A DNA stretch of 32,078 nt from Coptodactyla brooksi (taxonomy: Eukaryota > Arthropoda > Insecta > Coleoptera > Scarabaeidae). Shown piece after piece: positions 9,615 through 20,333 of this stretch. Numbering within the stretch: the first letter of the stretch is position 1; every line of letters starts with the position of its first letter. Position numbers and translations under genes: made by a program. Under the pieces are notes generated by a model that worked only from the letters and a program-made list of their open reading frames with translations, did not search any database and was not told where the DNA came from. The stretch is from NCBI GenBank assembly GCA_033557675.1, contig JAWQRM010000077.1:1-32078 (forward strand). The letters are read 5' to 3'.

Positions 9615-10467
9615 GGGTTGTTCGGAAAGCAATTTCGCTGTTTTCGCAGCAGAGGCGTTAACTGTATTTTGCAAAATTTTTTGCAAGTTTGCAAAATATT
9701 TGGGAGCTTTTTAAAAATTTTTGAGAGAATACCACAATCAATTGTAAAGAATACTGTCGTCAACTGGGTAAATAAATGCATGATTTTTTGAAAACTGATT
9801 TGCAAAATTTTTTGCAAAAGCTTGCAACACTCTTTGCAAGTTTGCAAAATTTTTGGGAGCTATTTTCAAAATTTTTGGGAGAATAGTACTATCAATTCCA
9901 AAGTGTACTGTCATCAACTGGGCAAATAAATTGCATGATTATTTGCAAACTGATTTGGAAAATTTTTTGCAAAAGCTTGCAACATTCTCTGCAAATTTGC
10001 AAAATTTTTGGGAGCTGTTGTCAAAATTTTTGGCAGAATACCACGATCAATTCTAAACTGTACTGTCATCAACTGGACAAATTGCATGATTCACTCAAAC
10101 AGAAAAGGCCATAATTGATTAATAGAAAAGGTATAGTGTTCCACCAAGATAATGCGAGACCGCATACCAGTTTGGTAACTCGTCAAAAGCCTTCCAAGTT
10201 TTACAGCTTAGAAGGGATATATGCACCTTCCGGTTATTACTTATTTCGGTCTCTGCGAATTGTGTTGGAGGGCAAAACCTTTACTTCAAATGAAACCGTC
10301 AAAAATGACTTGCCAGCAAAAATTCGAAGTTTGCTACTGCCAGAAAGATGACAAAATGTGTTGGACCAAAATAGTGAATATGTAATTACATAAAATGTTT
10401 ATACTCTCTAAGAAAAGTGCCTTTCATTTTCACCACAAAGAAAAATTAAATAACTTTCCGAACAACC
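9615..10467 (+). mobile_element. mariner copy 2, satellite-filled, both ends present (853 bp)
   Basis: The 5' end GGGTTGTTCGGAAAG (9615) and 3' end CTTTCCGAACAACC (10454-10467) are matching mariner terminal repeats. The first about 60 bases match the 5' leader of the other copies, but the HTH coding region is gone. About 9665-10090 consists of roughly three tandem units of 154-155 bp (the anchor TACTGTC[AG]TC recurs at 9752, 9906 and 10061), rich in TTTGCAAAATTTTT. A transposase C-terminal remnant follows. Confidence 0.85.
10057..10393 (+). pseudogene. mariner transposase C-terminal remnant, copy 2
   Basis: The frame reads YCHQLDKLHDSLKQKRP, a stop, LINRKGIVFHQDNARPHTS (second catalytic D in HQDNARPH, intact), then after an internal deletion APSGYYLFRSL, GKTFTSNETVKNDL, and LLPER, a stop where other copies have W, ending LDQNSEYVIT at 10388-10390 with TAA at 10391-10393. 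The third catalytic aspartate is replaced by glycine (codon GGT). The first catalytic aspartate domain is absent, its place taken by the tandem units. It is a dead gene; the recognisable motifs place it in the mariner DD34D family. Confidence 0.8.
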
Positions 10468-10495
10468 TAATATTTGCTCAGAAACTGTTTATTTA

Positions 10496-10640
10496 ATCAA
10501 TTAGTTATTCAGTGGTGCTGATACCATATGCAAACTATTTATTTTTAATTGAATCGAAAATTGTAATGTTTAAAAATTTGATCATTTATTAATGCTGTAT
10601 ATAGTAAATTATTGATTAAATACATTTTTCAAAATAACTA
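10496..10640 (+). repeat. direct repeat, copy 2 (without the MITE)
   Basis: Continuous counterpart of the split repeat at 8896-9588. Where copy 1 carries the MITE, this one reads straight through CAAACTATTTATTTTTAATTG, so it represents the pre-insertion sequence of a paralogue. Confidence 0.75.
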
Positions 10641-10920
10641 ACACAGCAAAAGGTTAAATACTATTCCCTATTACCTATTCCCTTTAATCAGTATTATAGT
10701 TTCATAATTTTTAGTATCTATAAAAGTAATTTATATATACTTTTAATGCCAACCTCTAAAGAAATTGATCTCATAAGGTTTTACAAATGACGTTAATTTT
10801 AGATACAATGTTAGCGTTATAATATCAGCATAAAGACATGTTTTAAAAATATGTTATGAATACTAATGAACTAACTACAAACAATATCAATCAACCAGAT
10901 CCTAACAAATCCTAACGACA

Positions 10921-11400
10921 AATGGATATAACCCAACTATAATTGACAAATTTCTTAAACAATATATATAAACCAAAAACAACAATAGAAATAAAACTAA
11001 CCACATAACAGTCTAAAAACACCGTATGTACACAGAATAGCAAAAATCTTCTAATGACATGGACTATGAATTGCATATAGAATAAATAACAATATCAAAA
11101 GTATGCTGAAACCCAAAACAGAAATCATAGGCAAATACAAATCAGGCGCAATTTAAAAATTAAATTGCAACACATGCAAGGTGTTCAAATTAACTTGCAA
11201 CGTATATCGGCCAGATAGGTTAGAACACCCAAGATAGGTACTAATGGCGAGGTGTTAATGCCGAAAACCTCAATAAATTTCAACACCTACCAGGTACCAC
11301 AGAAGAAACAATGTCAATATTGGCAATACAAGGCAAAGGCAATAAACTGGACACCTGTGAAGCCCTCCAAATGTATAAACTCAACAGAAAAAGAACTTAA
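10921..11400 (+). pseudogene. Penelope-like element remnant: connector and GIY-YIG endonuclease tail
   Basis: The pieces appear in order but in shifting frames. NGYNPTIIDKFLKQ (10921-10962) resembles the post-RT block of Penelope-like elements. INNNIKSMLKPKTEIIGKYK then SGAI*KLNCNTC matches the linker and the start of the GIY-YIG domain (S-G-V-Y-K-L-x-C-x-x-C). YIGQIG at about 11200 (in ACG TAT ATC GGC CAG ATA GGT) corresponds to the YIGQTG motif. GKGNKLDTCEALQMYKLNRK, ending in TAA at 11398-11400, matches the family C-terminus (K-G-x-x-L-x-x-x-E-x-x-x-I-Y-K). Several frameshifts and stops are present. The RT domain is not recognised upstream. This shows a Penelope-like family in the genome, relevant to the hammerhead-like motifs. 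Confidence 0.65.
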
Positions 11401-11568
11401 GATTCAAAAACATGTAACACGGTCAAATTTTACACATTTCGTTCACTTCAAAGCCACGAAATTCGAAACGCATCGTGAACCACAACAGTAAAATGTTCGT
11501 TAGAACAGGATAAAAATACACCAATATACGAATAAGACGAACCAAGGATATCAAACAACACAAGAATG

Positions 11569-11910
11569 TTATGAATCACTTATACAGAAACAAAACATAA
11601 TGCATGTTTCTTTATGAAAGATGTCAGTAATTAATTCAGAAAAAAATAAAGTTCTAGGAGGATTAAAATGGTTGTAATCAAAGTGATTTAATACAAACAT
11701 CAAGCATGGTGTTGCAAAGTCGTTTTCGAAGTCACTTTCTAAATATTTTATATGAAGGAATCTACGAAAAGACGAAGTGAAAAAATACTGGGCAATGTTC
11801 AGGTCCAAAATTTCATTATATTTGAACCAGTGTTTCGAAATGCATACCGCCAAAAATGTGATATTAATTCGCTCAAAAATGATTCCACTGCGGTGGATTA
11901 AATTGCACAT
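11569..11910 (-). CDS. hypothetical open frame, 113 codons, unrecognised
   Basis: A minus-strand frame begins with ATG at 11908-11910. The residues are mixed rather than the simple F/I/K composition of random AT-rich frames (several C, H, R and P), but I recognise no family, no signal peptide and no membrane segment. Codons 30-70 are rich in F, Y and R. Nothing upstream suggests a promoter. It may be a chance frame or an exon of a decayed gene; I favour chance. Confidence 0.15.
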   Translation of the reverse strand: MCNLIHRSGIIFERINITFLAVCISKHWFKYNEILDLNIAQYFFTSSFRRFLHIKYLESDFENDFATPCLMFVLNHFDYNHFNPPRTLFFSELITDIFHKETCIMFCFCISDS

Positions 11911-14440
11911 TACGGTGGAAGCTTATTGGTTTATATGTTAATCTTAAATAGCAATTATATGATCAAGTAAAAGATAATCAACAGAATTACAATTCTTGAT
12001 ATACTTTCGCCGATGACCTACAGAAATTGCTCTGTAAATTGCACTTCTGCTTTAAAATATAACATGTTGATATCGATAGATAAAAAAAAATTAGTGGTTA
12101 TTGCAAAGGTTGTTTTCACAACCCATAAGGTTGCGAAATTTAAGTTTCTTGGAGCAGCAGTGTAAAGTGGAAGAAATTTATTGGAAGAAGTGACAAGGTA
12201 CATCACCAACAATGTTAAAATGTCCCTCAGAGTTGATATAAAATAATAAGAACTTGACAGTAGAATTCATAGTCAAGGTATACAAGCTGCGAATCACGGA
12301 AATGAAAATATATTTCCGTGGAATATAACGGACTACACTAGAATATATTAGTCGAATAACCAAGGAATATGGGCAGATAGATGGACGTCACCATATGAAC
12401 GAAAGAAAATAATTGGATTGATCGGGCTCAAGGCCTAAAAAAAGAAGAATAACGTGTTTTCTATAAATATTGAAAGGCTAATTACAGATTCAAAAAAAGC
12501 AAACAACTTTTCTATAAGATGCAATCCTCCCAATGTTGTAATTCCTCCGTTAGATGCAACTTTTCTTGAGTAATAGACAAGTGGTAATTCAGGACGATAT
12601 TTCAAGCGCTATTTCTTTCTGATTCGTAAGTACATGTATCCCACAATTTGCACGACAAAACTAAATATATATTAAAAACCACAAAAATAACAAATATATA
12701 AAGGTATATGTATGTTATTCACTCTAATATAGAAACAAGAAATATAAATTAAAAAATTAAACGAAAATCAAGGTAACCGACAGAGAAAAAAATCTAAGTG
12801 ACGAATAGTTAGATTGTAAGTTGTGCCCTACTTTACATTAGTAGGCAGCTGATAATGCAGGAAATGTTCGTATGAGTTACTAGCTAATAATTTCGATCGA
12901 CAAGTTTATGAATTATGCAAATTAATAGCGATTGCTTTGAGAACATTTACGATTTTCTACAGATGTTTGAAGGAATGTTCTTTAATAATTTTAAGAACAT
13001 TCTTTGGCCCGTCTGGTGTCTTTCCTCCTTTCAAACAGAGAAATAAATAATCAGGAAATTTTGTTGTTTTCGGACGTCAAAGTTTAAGTATTCGATTTTC
13101 AATTAACTGTATTTAGACGTCTATATTCATTATAGTAACCTACAGATCACAAATAGTTCGCAATACTCTATTTAATTGACAGTAAGCAAAGGAAACAACA
13201 ACAAGGAAACTACCAGAATGCAGAATGAAGTTGTTATACCATATACAGACAAAGTAAAAGTCAATGACGTACGGGTATTAAGTTACCTTGCTATCTAGAG
13301 TACGCATACCAGCAGATTATCTCCGCAAGACAAAATATATTAGTAAATGCTTTAATTACAACACGTGCATACGTGCAGCCCGACGACTGTTTATGGCCAG
13401 ATTATAACGAATTACATGGTGTACACACCTGATGTTTATTCATGAGTAGTAAAAATTTACTGTATTTAACTACCAAGATAAATTCGGTGTTTGACTTTAC
13501 GTCAAACTGTTGTAGTGAAAACGGGCTAAAATTAGAATATATGGTGGCTTTGTTGTAGGCGATTTATATCTATATAGACACGAGTCCCTTTATGGTAATC
13601 CTACGATCAAGGGTGCTTATGGTTAATCGCATAACAAAATTGTACATAGATAAAGTTTATGATATTTTCATATTACAAAAGATACCATTTTTAGAAAATA
13701 TCTAGTGGGAGTAGTTTGACGAATATTTAAACCTATAATATACAGGTATGAAACATAAAAAGGTAGAGATCCCAGTTTAAAGTAAATCAACTGGTGTAAC
13801 ACACTTACACGACTTTCCCTTACAACAACTCTGAGTGGGATTGTAAAATGTTTCTAAAACGTGTTATATAAGTGATTAGCAATTATGATAAATTAGAACT
13901 TTTCTGGAACATGGCGTTCTTTTTCATCAACCAAGTCATCATATCATCTTTTCTCCAAGATGAGGTGGTATTTCTGTAATATGTGTGTAGCATTCTCTGC
14001 TGGTGGTGTTGCTTGATCCATTCCGATTGTCGACTTTTCTAGAATTACTGTTAACACATGCTGAAACCACTCTTTAAAATGTTGCTCATTCTCTTCGTGG
14101 TGGTAACAAAATTAAAGGTCCTAAATGATACAAGAAGCGGAGTAAACACTACTCACGCTGTTTTGGTATAGTTTTTGGTAGTTTTGGAATTAGATGCTGC
14201 TCAGCAGCATCTCAAGTGTTATCATTTATTTAGGTGCTGCGGATTATCTATTTATGTGCTGCGGATGTGGTGAAAAATTGCCAACACCAACCTGAATGTT
14301 AGAATCATAAAACTCAAAATGACGAAACCGATATGGCTGACCGAAACTTCAAAAATTTCTAAGTAGTGTAGTACAGAAAATAATAATTCTTACCTAAGAA
14401 CTCCTGTATCTACCTAACCCAACCTAAGTCGACTAAGGAA
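11911..14440. other. AT-rich stretch without recognised genes
   Basis: Only short structures are seen: a 10-11 bp hairpin at about 12296-12319 (ACGGAAAT...ATTTCCGT) and a perfect 21-bp palindrome AGATGCTGCTCAGCAGCATCT at 14192-14212, followed by two TGCTGCGGAT words. Open frames at 12018-12212 and 12178-12363 are short and featureless. Confidence 0.4.
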
Positions 14441-14456
14441 ATATACCAATGCTAGA

Positions 14457-14603
14457 CTTCACTTTTCGGGTTGGTATCTCCTGATCGTTGTTTAAGTGCA
14501 AATCTTTCGCCATTGTTTGTTGACGACACCGGAGATGCCGTTAGCAAAGGATGGCGAAACGTTTGCACTTAACCAGTGACCACGGCATATCAGCTCGAAA
14601 ACT
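14457..14603. repeat. inverted repeat, core arms 31 bp
   Basis: Core arms 14493-14523 and 14541-14571 are imperfect complements built around TGGCGAAA[CG][GA]TTTGCACTTA, with only 17 bases between. Weaker complementarity continues outward to about 14457 and 14603. The GGCGAAACGTTTGCAC word resembles tail words of invertebrate retroelements, but no hammerhead core was found. Origin unknown. Confidence 0.65.
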
Positions 14604-14644
14604 GTAAAACTTAACAGTTCTTATAAGATGTCATCCAGAGATTG

Positions 14645-14950
14645 AATTTATGATTCGAAGAGTATTCAGTTAACCAAGGCAAGATCGATGGTAACCCAGC
14701 CAATAAACGAAAGATCGGAGGCGATTCAGCCACTGAATACAAGATTCAAAGAGGTAAGATCAGGAGGTGATACAGCCACTGAAAGCAAGATTGGAAGAGT
14801 ATCTAGCTAGCTAAGGTAAGATTAATCAATATTTGAAGAGCATTTAGATAGCTAAGGCAAGATCAAGGAAACCAACTAATAAATGCAAGATTCTGGCATT
14901 GAAATCACGATTTAAAGGCCATCTAACGTTATAAGGCAAGATCCATTTAT
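14645..14950 (+). repeat. degenerate minisatellite, units of about 40-50 bp
   Basis: The words GAAGAG, ATTCAG or ATCTAG, CTAAGGCAAGAT and CAAGATT recur in order: at 14657, 14752 (variant), 14797, 14835 and toward 14930. Two stretches reading GATTCAGCCACTGAA and GATACAGCCACTGAA lie 48 bp apart (14731 and 14769 region). Units are diverged and unequal in length, so the array is old. Confidence 0.5.
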
Positions 14951-15133
14951 TGGATGTGTAAAACCACCCAAGAAAGGAAAAATAAAGAGGTCATCCGTAA
15001 CCTGAAATTCAATTCTAGATTCTTCATGTGTTCAGCGTTATAAATAACCCAGGAATACCTATTTTCATCTTGAAAAGTTGTCGTCTTGTAATTGAAATCG
15101 CAATTTGAAGGTGAAACATATTCAAGGACAATT

Positions 15134-15172
15134 GGACATATTCAAGAAGGTTTTACCTTCTTGAATATGTCC
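15134..15172. other. perfect 18-bp hairpin, 3-base loop
   Basis: GGACATATTCAAGAAGGT (15134-15151) and ACCTTCTTGAATATGTCC (15155-15172) are exact complements around TTT. A partial third copy of the arm (ATATTCAAGGACA) lies just upstream at about 15118. It is not followed by a T-run of terminator type. It could be a recent palindromic duplication. Confidence 0.9.
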
Positions 15173-15430
15173 AAAAACACTTTTTTCGGTCCATAATACG
15201 GAAAATATGGTTTGGATGTAGCGAATAAAGTGGCAAAGGAAATCACTACGCTGCTCTTTGTATAAGATCCTTGTAGGCCTGTGCTTTTGGAATTTATTTT
15301 TAAAATAAAACGTTAAGTTTTGATGGATAGTGCACGTCTGATAGTTTTAGATTACGTTTAGACCATAATATAACATGTGCAGTAATTACTTTCTCCTTGA
15401 GTTTATTATATATTATCATACTTACTATTG

Positions 15431-16150
15431 TGTTGTTTGGAAAGTAATTTCGGTCGTTTCGCGTTAGTTGTATTTTAAGCAGCCAACTTCATTCTAAACC
15501 GTAAATGCATTATGCATATATTCTGACAGCTGACAGAAACATGGAGAATGAAAAATAGCATTTTCAACACATTTTGCTTCTTTATTCCAAAAAAGGTAAA
15601 AATGTCGTTCGAGCGCGAAAAAAATGATGTAACGTATATGGAGAAGATGTATTGATAGAATGCCAGTGTCAAAATTTGGAATTTTTTTTGCAGAAGTTTG
15701 CAAAATTTTTCAAAATTTTTGGGAGAATACCACGATCAATTCTAAAGTGTACCGTCATCAACTGGACCAATTGCATGATTCACTCAAACAGAAAAGGTGA
15801 GAATTGATCAATAGAAAAGGTATAGTGTTCCACCAAGATAATGCGAGACCGCATTCCAGTTTGGTAATTCGCCAAAAGGTTTTACAGCTTGGATAGGATC
15901 TACTACCACACCTATCATATTCTCCAGATCTGGCACCTTTCTCTTATTACTTGTTTCAGTCTGTACACATTTTTTTGGACGGCAAAACCTTTACTTCAAA
16001 TGAAGCCGTCAAAAATGGGAATCATGCTGCTGCCAGAAAGATGGCAAAATGTGTTGGACCAAAATGATGTATATGTAATTACATAAAATATTTATGTTCT
16101 CTAAGAAAAGTGCCTTTCTTTTTCAGAAAAAAAAAACGAAATTACATTAC
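15431..16150 (+). mobile_element. mariner copy 3, internally deleted
   Basis: It opens with a degenerate terminal repeat (GTTGTTTGGAAAGTAATTTCG at about 15434) and the family 5' leader (GCAGCCAACTTCATTCTAAACCG; TTCTGACAGCTGACAG). It ends near ACGAAATTACATTACAA with the terminal repeat lost. It holds an N-terminal HTH remnant, a short stretch (about one incomplete unit) of the TTTGCAAAATTTTT filler, and a C-terminal remnant. Confidence 0.85.
15541..16086 (+). pseudogene. mariner transposase, HTH and C-terminal remnants, copy 3
   Basis: ATG at 15541 begins MENEK followed by TAG at codon 6. The HTH then continues as HFQHILLLYSKKGKN, with YGEDVLIECQCQN at its end (the Tc1/mariner paired-like HTH of the other copies). 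The catalytic region is replaced by filler of about 80 bases. At 15747 onward the downstream frame reads YRHQLDQLHDSLKQK, then VFHQDNARPHSS (second catalytic D intact), SPDLAPFSYYLFQS (third D replaced by S), KTFTSNEAVKN, a deletion of roughly 50 bp, and IMLLPERWQNVLDQNDVYVIT with TAA at 16084-16086. It cannot make a transposase. Confidence 0.8.
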
Positions 16151-16154
16151 AATT

Positions 16155-17140
16155 GCATTTTCGTTTAATTGATTAATAGGAGGTTATTACAATTTTAAAT
16201 CGTCAAAACAAAACTTGCTTTGACAATTGAAATTAATTGAGAATATTGTTATGCATTTTTTAATCCACGTTTTATAAGGTGACATTAAAGGCTCTATTTA
16301 TATAGACTTATGCTCGTTCGTACATTGAACGAACAAATACAGTATGTCCATTTAAAAGTGGGCTTTACGATCTTATGCGACATTAAACGTGATGGATAGA
16401 TCATCAACCAAACAAAGGAGAAACGGCGGATGGACTGAGCAGGGTGGTACTAAGCAGAATGTTGATTAAAGTCTTAAAACTTAAACATATTTACGCTAGT
16501 GAAATGACATTTAAACGGCTTATGAATGGGAGTTCAATCCTTTTGACGAATGAAGTTTCCATATACCATATTATAATAAGGGTTATTTATATCTGTTGTG
16601 ACAAAAGCTGTTTGTAGCCTTTATACATGGGTAGGTACCTTGAATGTCATAATTTACGACACAAACAACTGCGGGTGGCATTTCGGAATGAAAGGAAGAG
16701 GTATCTCTCATTCAGGCTTTAAAAATCTTATAATATATGCTTTTGTGCGTATAACGTTTCATTGATTTTTTGCTTAGAAGATATATTATAATATACCTTT
16801 TTTATATTATACTACGCAATTATTAAATTTCGATAGAAAAAATACCTTATACTATTCCCATTTGAAGGTAGAAAATTGCGTTATTTTCAAGCATAAGGGT
16901 ATAAGAAATAAGGTGTGTTGTATTCACCATTAGTGTCACAATCCTGGCCTGTATACATATATAATATAGGTTGGCACAGAAAATAATTAATTTTATGTAA
17001 GCTTTCGTATTATACGATTGTATACTACTGTGGTAATTACACATTATTATAATGTTCCATACTCGAGACAAAATTACTGAAGATTTCGAAAACCTTTCGC
17101 AAGAAAGTTGTACAGGTATAATTTGGGTAATTGCAAATGA
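16155..17140. other. AT-rich stretch without recognised genes
   Basis: Contains a short palindrome at about 16315-16336 (TCGTTCGTACATTGAACGAAC) and a minus open frame (16847-17161) that I do not recognise. No element ends identified. Confidence 0.4.
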
Positions 17141-17149
17141 CCGGTCATA

Positions 17150-17520
17150 CGGAGCCAACATTTGTGTTGCTTTTCGTAAGCATTAGCAACGGTGGCAGGA
17201 TCTGAACTTGTTCAATTTCGCTCTCAGAGGAAATGTGTCGAGATCTTACCAGATATGGCCAGACCGTGAAGATCTTCTTGTACGGTCTGGTCATAGGGGG
17301 CAGAAGTGGAGCATACCCACGTGTTTCGGTCACCCACGTGTCCCCAGATGTCTCTAGTGCTGCTCCCACCTCCGCTCCTGCAAAATACAAAACGATTAAT
17401 GGCAGCGATAGAGATGTCTACAGACATTGCGGGCATGCGGACAAAATGGTCCCTGTGCCTTATTTGGGGGGAGTTGGAAGTTCATGAGGCGATTTGGGAA
17501 TGGGAGTTCAACTGAGCGTG
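17150..17520. other. GC-rich island, nature unknown
   Basis: Marked rise in G+C with CACGTG words (17337 region, repeated as CCCACGTG twice) and a hairpin CCAGACCGT...ACGGTCTGG at 17260-17290. Short frames exist on both strands (plus 17233-17487; minus 17145-17390), all rich in small residues and without a recognised domain. It may be an exon or regulatory region of a host gene, or a GC-rich core of an unidentified repeat. Confidence 0.3.
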
Positions 17521-17524
17521 AATC

Positions 17525-19230
17525 ACGAACACATTTTGCAACGAGAATGGTTATTCTTACTATTAACGTACGTGATTTATTACATCCTTAATGAGGTATT
17601 TTGCAATCTGCAAGGGTTCTATTTAATAGCACGTTGTGTGTTACCATGTTTAGCAAGGTATTAGTACTTTAGATTTAATCTACATTTTACATATTGCTGT
17701 AACGAGACTATAAGATTTATTGCACATTGTAAAAGTGACTAAGGAAAACCATTGAACGTTTTCTGTTATGTGTGTGATTTTATTTAATTAAGTACACTAT
17801 TTATTTCTCATAATACGTCTTAGATATTATGAAGAAATATTTTTTGTGACCATACCATTTTACGTGTATATCTACGAGTTACGACCAGTTATAATATTAA
17901 ATGTTATGGACAGGTTATAAGCTATACGAAGAATAAGGAGGCAGATGTAATACTGGTCATAGAGAATTGTAAGGGCAGGTGTAAATGAAAGAAATCTTCT
18001 TTCTGACGTACTCCTGATACTGTTGGTACAGAAATAAAGAAAAAAACTGTACATAATATAAACATACATAATATTAGAAGAATATAAATTTCAAAGTGCA
18101 ATTGCTATAATATTGCTAACTGTAAGTCATTATAATTAACATTATTCTGCAAAGGAACATATTTTGCAGATTATTCTGCAAAATCTGTGCGTCTGGAAAA
18201 GATTGTTTAAATGTGTTTTAATCATTCATGTTCCTCAGTTTCAAATTCTCATTTATCGAAAGAATAAAAGTAACGAAAACTGGAAAAATGCCTTGAGAAA
18301 TGTTACTTGTTTAAGCACATTTTATACGGAAGAAATTGAAATAAGCAATAAGACTTGGCTTGGGATTAAGAATGAAATATGGATTCGAGCTGTAACTGTA
18401 AAGTTAACTGTAAATTATACATAAACTTAATTAATTATAGGATGTTGGCTGCAAGAATATGTTAAATGCGGGGCTTTGCTGTTTTCAATTGGTGTGGTAA
18501 CTACATATTTGATATTTACCAAAGAACTTGAAAATTATCTTGAAGGGAAACACTGAAAAAACTGAACACTTATAATCTAATATTATATTAGAAAATATAC
18601 TTGTACGTGTTACATAGCAAGGACATATTTGAAACCCAATTGAAAATAAAATCCTGTGTTGGGTAATAATATGAACTAAACTGACAATCCTGATAGTGCA
18701 GCGCCATCTATCAACAAAATGTCAAAGTTCTTCTACAGAAAACGTGTAGAAAGTAGTTATCCACTTTTTAATGATTCCTACCCTGTATTGTTCAATTGAG
18801 TATTTGAATTTTTATTTTAAAAATTTCACATTTAAAATTCTATTTAGTTATCAACATAGTTTACATTTCCCAATATATAAGCAATTTAGGATTTGTAAAA
18901 TATGAAATCTGACATCTGTTTAAAGCATCTGCTATAAATTCTAGACTTTATGTTCCTCATGTGGTTTAAAAATATATGCTTTAAGTTATTTCATGTTTGG
19001 GCGAAATTATAATTGAAATGTTCGAAATGTTCAGCTGCAAGATCACCTGAACCTATTGCCACTATAAGTAAATATGTATATAAATATAGTTTAGTAACCT
19101 ATTTTAGGTATGGAAAAGAAAGATTCAATGTATTTCGAATTGATTGTTATTGAAAAATATGGTACACATATCTACAACTTAAATTAAGTAAAACTATTAT
19201 TTCCATTATTAAATTAGTTGTAAGTTTCAT
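17525..19230. other. AT-rich stretch without recognised genes
   Basis: An 86-codon plus frame (18164-18424) and a 65-codon minus frame (17872-18069) are open but unrecognised. At about 18697-18725 the word GCGCCATCTATCAACAAAATG resembles short repeat words common in insect genomes. No boundaries could be drawn. Confidence 0.4.
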
Positions 19231-19232
19231 AA

Positions 19233-20262
19233 CCATTGGGTTGTTGGGTTGGTAGTTTCTTTCGTAGTAGAGGCGTTAGTTGTATTTTAACCAGCCAAAT
19301 TCATTCCAAATCGTATATGCATTATATATTCTGACAGCTGACATTGCAAAGTTTATGCATGAAAATATTTTATTCGGTTCTGTGCAATTGTTTTCTTTTT
19401 GTCTCTTATGAAACATGGAGAATTAAAAACAGCATTTTCGGCATATTTTGGTTTTTTATTACAAAAAAGATAAAAATGCCGCTCAAGCGAGAAAAGAATT
19501 AGTCGATTTGTATGAAGAAGATGTATTGACTGAATGCCAGGGTCAAAACTGGTTTGCAAAATTTGTTGCAAAATTTTTGGCCAACTTCATTCCAAACTGT
19601 ATATGCATTATATATTCTGACAGCTGATGTTGTAAAGTTTATGAAAATATTTTGTTCGGTTCTGCGTAATTGCTGTCTTCTTGTGTCTTATGAAACATAG
19701 AGAATCAAAAACATCATTTTCGGCACATTTTCTTTTTTATTACAAGAAAATGCTGGTAAAACTGGTTTACAAATGTTTCTTTTGCAAAAGTTTGCAAAAT
19801 TTCTTGCAAGTTTGGAAAATTTTTGGGAGCTCTTTTCAAAATTTTTGGGAAAATACCACGATCACTAAAGTGTACTGTCATCAACTGAACAAATAAATTG
19901 CATAATTTTTTACAAACTGGTTTGCAAAATTTTTTGCAGAAGTTTGCAAAATTTTTTGCAAGTTTGCAAAATTTCCAGAGATACCACGATCAATTCTAAG
20001 GTGTACGATCATCAATTGGACAAATTGCATGATTCACTAAAACAGAAAAGGCTAGAATTGATCAATAGAAAAGGTATACCAGTAGAGACCGCATACCAGT
20101 TTGGAAACTCGCCAAAAACTTTTACAGCTTGGATGGGATGTACTACCGTACCTATCATATTCATCAAATCTGGCACCCTAAGTGAATATCACTTGTTTCG
20201 ATCTCTACAAACTTTTTTGGTCGGCAAAACCTTGTTTCTCAAATCACTAAATAGTGTACTAA
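19233..20262 (+). mobile_element. mariner copy 4, 5' half duplicated, 3' truncated
   Basis: It begins with a damaged terminal repeat (GGGTTGTTGGGTTGGTAG). The family 5' leader and gene start occur twice in tandem: first at about 19290-19580 and again from about 19580 (CCAACTTCATTCCAAACTGTATATGC; TTCTGACAGCTGATG; CTTATGAAACATAGAGAATC). The filler with TTTGCAAAATTTTT follows at 19780-20000 (anchors at 19873 and 20004, 131 bp apart), then a C-terminal remnant that breaks off at about 20262 after GGCAAAACC. The 3' terminal repeat is missing. Confidence 0.8.
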
Positions 20263-20333
20263 AATTGCACATCCTACCAACAGTCATAGTAACAGTTTGC
20301 AAATGGTCAAAACCACTGTTCACTACCAATTAA
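19415..20333 (+). pseudogene. mariner transposase remnants, copy 4
   Basis: ATG at 19415 starts MEN followed by TAA; the HTH frame continues HFRHILVFYYKK, KNAAQARKELVDLYEEDVLT, ECQGQNWFAKF. A second broken start follows at about 19691. From 19944 a frame stays open for 129 codons: filler residues, then YDHQLDKLHDSLKQKRLELI, NRKGIPVETAYQF (HQDNARPH deleted), a frame-shifted segment, and LSEYHLFRSLQTFLVGKT, where the third catalytic D is E. Both the second and third catalytic residues are therefore lost. Residues after GKT are unrelated read-through. Confidence 0.75.

Noticed and set aside
11455..11485. CGAAACGCATCG as a possible fourth hammerhead-like motif after the Penelope-like tail
   Set aside because: No CUGAUGA core or stem II upstream.
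12018..12363. Two overlapping minus open frames
   Set aside because: Short, overlapping, no recognised motif.
16965..17000. TAGGTTGGCACAGAAAATAATTAATTTTAT as another mariner end (also TAGGTTGGGGATGGGTTTTG at 21359)
   Set aside because: No partner end or transposase sequence nearby.
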